DNA of 25,598 nt from Phallusia fumigata (taxonomy: Eukaryota; Chordata; Ascidiacea; Phlebobranchia; Ascidiidae), in the NCBI GenBank assembly GCA_008931825.1, contig QXVZ01033259.1, forward strand, positions 1-25,598. Direction: 5' to 3'. This document shows, one piece after another, positions 21,901-25,598 of this stretch (position 1 is its first letter; each line of letters starts with the position of its first letter). The translations under genes and the position numbers were made by a program. The notes below the pieces were generated by a model, which was not told the origin of the DNA, ran no database searches, and saw only the letters and a list, made by a program, of their open reading frames with translations.

Positions 21901-24900
21901 ATGTGGAAAAAGTTGTACGTACTTTTTCTTGTGTTCTGCTTCAGTGTCGCAACGAAGAAGCCAAAAGGTACAGAATAAGTGTTATCACCTACAAATGTCG
22001 TGTTTCGGTCTGTGTATATTGCAGTTATAGTACAAAAAACTTTCAAAAGGTCTTAAAAACATGTGTTCGTCAGCAAATTCTAAAATGTTCCGTTTTTCGA
22101 AACAGATCGATATTTTGCTAACTGCATCGTTTCTGAAGTTCCAGTCCCAGGACAAGGAGATGTTTGTCTTCCAATCCCATTCAATGCAGAAGGTACAAGT
22201 TTTTGCAAAAAGTTCATATTTTGCCCTAATAAAAGAAAAACACAATTCCACTAGAAATTTATCTGTTCTTTAACGTAACAATATTTATCCAGTATTAATA
22301 GCAATAGTAATTAGATTTAAATTATCACCGTAGTGTGCGGAATATCAAAACAAATCACCTAGTACTCGCCTAAGTTACATCGTTCAGACATTGGGGGGGA
22401 GCTAAGACTAACCACCCCTGTTAGAGAAAAGTCCTTTTGTAGTTAAGTGCAATTCATGGTGTTTTGCCATGTGCATTATTGCCGCTGGGGGCGGTCAAGA
22501 TCCATGCAATTGCTGGCTGCATTGGGTAATAAGAACATTGGGTAAAGGAGAAAGATGTCGCTTTTTTATTTACGGTTTATCTTTACAGTAAACGAATGAA
22601 TTTATTATTTGTTTAGAAACTGGTCCTTCTATAGAAGTTCAAGAATGGACACCCAGCGGCGGCGCAAGTAAGCAAAGCAATCCACTTACAAATGTTGCAA
22701 TTGGACTACAAAACTTTTGGCCTTAAACTTGTACAAATAGCTGAAAAAAAATCTTTAATAGCTAATTTGCTGGTGGATTATTGATTGTTTGTGTTTGCAG
22801 AAAATTGCAAGAAAGGAAAATGCTGCCTAATGTCAGACCCCTTTGATCCTATCAGGCTCTGCGTTTTATTCCGTACGTAGCTACAAACAAAACGTATTTT
22901 TGATGCGTCCAAAAATGTAACTGCAAAAGCAGTCATCTAGGGATTAAGCAAGGGGGTTAAGAAGCAAACGAATCTTCCGCTCCCAAAGAATTAGAATGAA
23001 ATTTAACAAAATATGTTTACATTGTTAAAAACTTTTGCATGAGCCAAAAACCTTTGAATCTGCATACAACACTGACAAGCTTATGTTTTGAAACAAAAAA
23101 TATACAGAGTTATGCGCGGCGTTTTGCTACAGGTCTGTATACAACTGTAAAGTTTGTTATCTGCATTGCTGCTGTTGGTAATCTAATGTTTCCGATACAG
23201 TTTTATTCGCTATTACTTTTATTATTTGATTTGTATGACATCATGTACTCTACGTTTCCCAGATAGCGGATGCAAACATCTTACTGCAAACGAGAATTCA
23301 TGCACTCCTGGTAAGGACAAACTTATTTACCTTCAATAATGTAGTAACATTTTAGTTTGACCTATAGCCGTGTTTTTTTATGTCTGTCGACGTATTTTAC
23401 TACCAGTTCTAACGGAATTTGTTTTACCAGCTGCTCCACCAGCTGCACCTGCACCAGTGGTTGCAACCACACAAGCAGCACCTATAGTCACAACTGCTGT
23501 ACCAGCAGCACCGGTGGTTACATCCGCACCAACAGCACCTATAGTCACAACTGCTGTACCAGCAGCACCGGTGGTTACAACCGCACCAGCAGCACCTGTA
23601 ATCACAACAACACAACCTGCACTATCGGATACAACTGCAGTCGACACCACTTCGTTGATAGTGAATATAACTTTGCCAGAAGTTACAACTGCTGTGACCA
23701 GAGCAGCCGTGCTGTTATCAAGTGCGATCGCGACAAATAAAACTTTAGGACAACCTTCAGCGTCCCCTGATTCACCAAACTGGAGTTTATCTGATGGTAA
23801 GAGCAGAAAAGAGTGCGAACTTTTTTTGTGTAAAAACCATGTAAAAAAAACCTTTCCGGGGATAAAACCAAAAAATATTTAGACAGTTTCCTCGTAAGGT
23901 TTTCAAATGATGACAATCCACTTACACTTTCCAGAAAGCAGTCCAGTTTCGGATTTTGCTTTGCAAGGACCAGGAAACTTTGACGGTCGTCTCAGCCAAG
24001 CTTTGGCCTGGGTACATTACATCGACAGGTTTGATGCCAAAGCATACCGCGCCTCAGACAGGGTCGTGCAAATCTACGAAAGCATAGAGGACCTGACAAA
24101 ACGGTATGCGATCTCCACTTCTGGAAACCCCTCTACCCACCAAAGTCTAGGATCCTTCGATATTTTAACCTACAGTCGACCGTGCACAGAGCGCAACGTG
24201 AGGACGCAGGAGCAAAATGACTTTGACATTGAATTTAACTTGACCACAGACAACGAATGTGTCACCAACTACGTAGTGGCACTTTCGAGAATGTTCGTTG
24301 ATGAACAGGTCAGCCAGTTTCTCACCGAAGAGCCGTATCGGAGGGAGAGGTTTACTGCTGATGTAAAGTATGAAAAGGTCTTGCAGAACAGTCCTCACTT
24401 TATCGCATCGGCGTATGAAGTCGAATCGGGACGGCTGCTGAACGGCGAAGTGCAAATGCGGTTCTACGAAAACTATCTTGAACTACTTGGCGAAGATGAG
24501 CTGGAGAGCTTTTACGCGAACGAGTTAGGGGAGAAAGTCACGGTATATGATATCGAGCTGCGTTGCGTGTATCTGGATGCGAAAGAACAGAGGTTTTCGT
24601 CATTCGGAGTCAAGCGGGTGGCCAGTGAGACAACCCTCGGTTCAGTTACGTGTCGAAGCAACCATACCTCCATATTTGCAGTAATGCTGTCGGTTAAAGC
24701 CCAGGTGATCCCAAAGGGAGTTAAAGTAAGTTGGTGAATTTTAACGAATCTGTAAAAACGTGCAAACTGGACAAAAAAATAAACTGAGACTCTGGCTATG
24801 GTTTAACCTATATGTAGGAACATATAATATTGCCTTCTTTTAATGCCCTAAAGTGTTCAGGTAAAGGGGGTTTACAAATGTAAGGAAGGGATTACATCCA

Positions 24901-25598
24901 TTGTTTACAATAGGACATATGGCAAAAAACGGAACCAGCTACTTTTTTACAGACAGTGTCACTTGTGACCGAATCTTTTTCCATTGTGGCTCTCTTCTTC
25001 ACGGTTCTGTTGCTTATCTGTTATCGACACACTATTAGGAGCGACCGCACGATGATCCAGATCAACCTGTCTGCTTCACTGCTCGTGTTTCATGTGCTAA
25101 GCGTGCTGCATGACGAAGCTGTAAAGTACGATGGCCTCTGCGTTTCCGTAACGGTCGCCACTCATTACCTCCTGGTAACATCGAGTAAGTACAATATTTC
25201 ATGTTTTGTTTATTGCCAGTTTGAATGCATCCAATGCAGCCGCCAAGTTGACTTCGTTGTTAGCGCGACTGCCTTGTGCTCACAAGGTTCTGGGTTCTAA
25301 CCCTGTCTAGGTCTCTTGTGTACATGAGCAAGAAGATTAGGTGACATTGCTCTGATCCAGTTGACCCAAACTAACGGTCCGTTTGTGCTTGCCGCATTTC
25401 TTAAACTTTGCATTGTCTTTATGCAGGCATGTGGATGTTAACGGAAGGTGTTCGGCTTGTGACTTCGGTATCAGACCAGGTGCTCAAGTACAAGACCCGA
25501 AGCGCGAGCAAAGTTCGTTTGATCAACAACACAGTGGGTTGGGGCGTGGCAGCAGTGATCGTCGGCATTGCTGCCACCGTCGGCTTGAACACCGACAC
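21901..25598 (+). CDS. Receptor C: adhesion G-protein-coupled receptor (5' part; runs off the window)
   Basis: Exons: 21901-21967, 22145-22192, 22617-22667, 22801-22872, 23263-23310, 23407-23796, 23935-24725, 24953-25184, 25427 to the window end; 1871 nt so far, about 623 residues. The signal peptide MWKKLYVLFLVFCFSVA is in exon 1. Four short phase 1-1 exons and a 390-nt Ala/Pro/Thr/Val repeat stalk follow. The GAIN domain and GPS end at about residue 489. Helices 1-2 have IQINLSASLLVFHVL and helix 3 has MWMLTEGVRLV; helix 4 starts VGWGV. Helices 5-7 lie beyond the window. The exon order matches receptor A. Two of four GPS cysteines are missing. Acceptors of exon 2 (22145 or 22151) and of the stalk exon (23368, 23407 or 23431, all in frame) are ambiguous. 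Confidence 0.88.
22145..23310 (+). other. Receptor C N-terminal cassette: four phase 1-1 exons
   Basis: The lengths are 48, 51, 72 and 48 nt. The 72-nt exon (22801-22872) reads NCKKGKCCLMS and then a Cys eleven residues after the CC pair. It has the same length and Cys spacing as the 72-nt exon 5 of receptor A. The next exon, HSGCKHLTANENSC, aligns with GCRCNNEMNAFSC of A. The pair is thus collinear and homologous. Confidence 0.75.
23475..23588 (+). repeat. 57-bp coding tandem repeat in the receptor C stalk
   Basis: CCTATAGTCA starts at 23481 and again at 23538, with near-identical sequence between; degenerate half-units flank both sides. Each unit encodes 19 residues of the type APIVTTAVPAAPVVTSAPT. 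The unit is a multiple of three, so copy-number change would keep the frame. The protein is an extended Pro/Ala/Thr/Val stalk of mucin type, followed by sequons NIT and NKT. Confidence 0.85.
23935..24725 (+). other. Receptor C GAIN domain exon with GPS
   Basis: A 791-nt exon, phase 1 to phase 0. GPS: RCVYLD, then FSSFGV where receptors A and B have a Cys, then CRSNHTSIFAVML where the fourth Cys is Ser. The predicted cut is between T and S of HTS (about 470/471). The tethered agonist SIFAVML is intact. Confidence 0.85.
24953..25598 (+). other. Receptor C transmembrane exons (partial)
   Basis: The first 7TM exon is 24953-25184, 232 nt with the same phases as in A and B. The next exon starts at 25427 with A|GC ATG TGG, matching the G|GC ATG TGG junction of receptor A, and continues past the window. 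Confidence 0.85.
25238..25380 (+). mobile_element. tRNA-derived SINE copy 2, in a receptor C intron
   Basis: It has the same block order as the copy at 20258: AGCCGCCAAG, arm CCTTGTGCTCACAAGG, B-box-like GGTTCTAACCC at 25293-25303, then CATTGCTCTGATCCAGTTG and ACCCAAACTAACGG. This copy lacks the internal 29-nt duplication. It occupies more than half of the 242-nt intron. Confidence 0.65.

Noticed and set aside
23133-23177. Possible 45-nt phase 1-1 exon in receptor C
   Set aside because: Phase fits, but it has no aligned counterpart in A or B and encodes a mostly hydrophobic piece. It is too weak to include.
23357-23740. Cys/Thr/Ser-rich ORF in another frame over the receptor C stalk
   Set aside because: It is the frame-shifted shadow of the Ala/Pro/Thr repeat exon. 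The chosen frame alone joins in phase to both neighbours.
25261-25310. Functional tRNA gene
   Set aside because: The tRNA-like arm and B box lack a pairing acceptor stem, and the sequence continues into a shared non-tRNA tail seen at 20370-20416, which fits a SINE.

Overview
The window is animal genomic DNA: AT-rich, with dense short GT-AG introns and small exons. It most resembles a tunicate such as Ciona. That assignment is an inference from gene style and has not been tested against a database. All four genes lie on the + strand. I assembled them by hand from splice sites, reading-frame phase and family alignment. The three complete models close exactly in frame (618, 761 and 758 residues).

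Region 1 (147-6461) is one complete 11-exon gene for a sodium/solute symporter of the SLC5 family, closest in pattern to the SLC5A8/SLC5A12/SLC5A6 branch (sodium-coupled monocarboxylate or multivitamin transport). An intergenic gap of about 1 kb follows. It holds candidate promoter motifs and a hairpin flanked by a short direct repeat.

Region 2 (7457-25598) is a head-to-tail array of three adhesion G-protein-coupled receptor genes, called A (7457-12091), B (13760-19967) and C (21901 to beyond the window end). All three share one architecture. A signal-peptide exon ends in phase 1. A run of tiny symmetric phase 1-1 exons (42-81 nt) follows, several encoding Cys-rich pieces. Next come a Ser/Thr/Pro stalk exon, one large exon carrying the GAIN domain with its GPS autoproteolysis site, a first transmembrane exon of exactly 232 nt in all three genes, and the remaining 7TM exons. 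This is a local tandem-duplicated family whose extracellular parts have diverged strongly while the 7TM core and tethered agonist are kept.

Notable structures: (i) a 739-bp minisatellite in an intron of receptor B, built of about 38 units of 19 bp, each resembling a fused 3' and 5' splice site; (ii) stepwise loss of one GPS disulfide pair across the three paralogs; (iii) a C-x2-G-x-C-C-x11-C signature in receptors A and C that matches the spacing of the prokineticin/colipase/Dickkopf fold; (iv) a 57-bp coding repeat in the mucin-like stalk of C; (v) two related tRNA-derived SINE copies and a possible hAT transposon fragment. The receptors' ligands cannot be read from the sequence.
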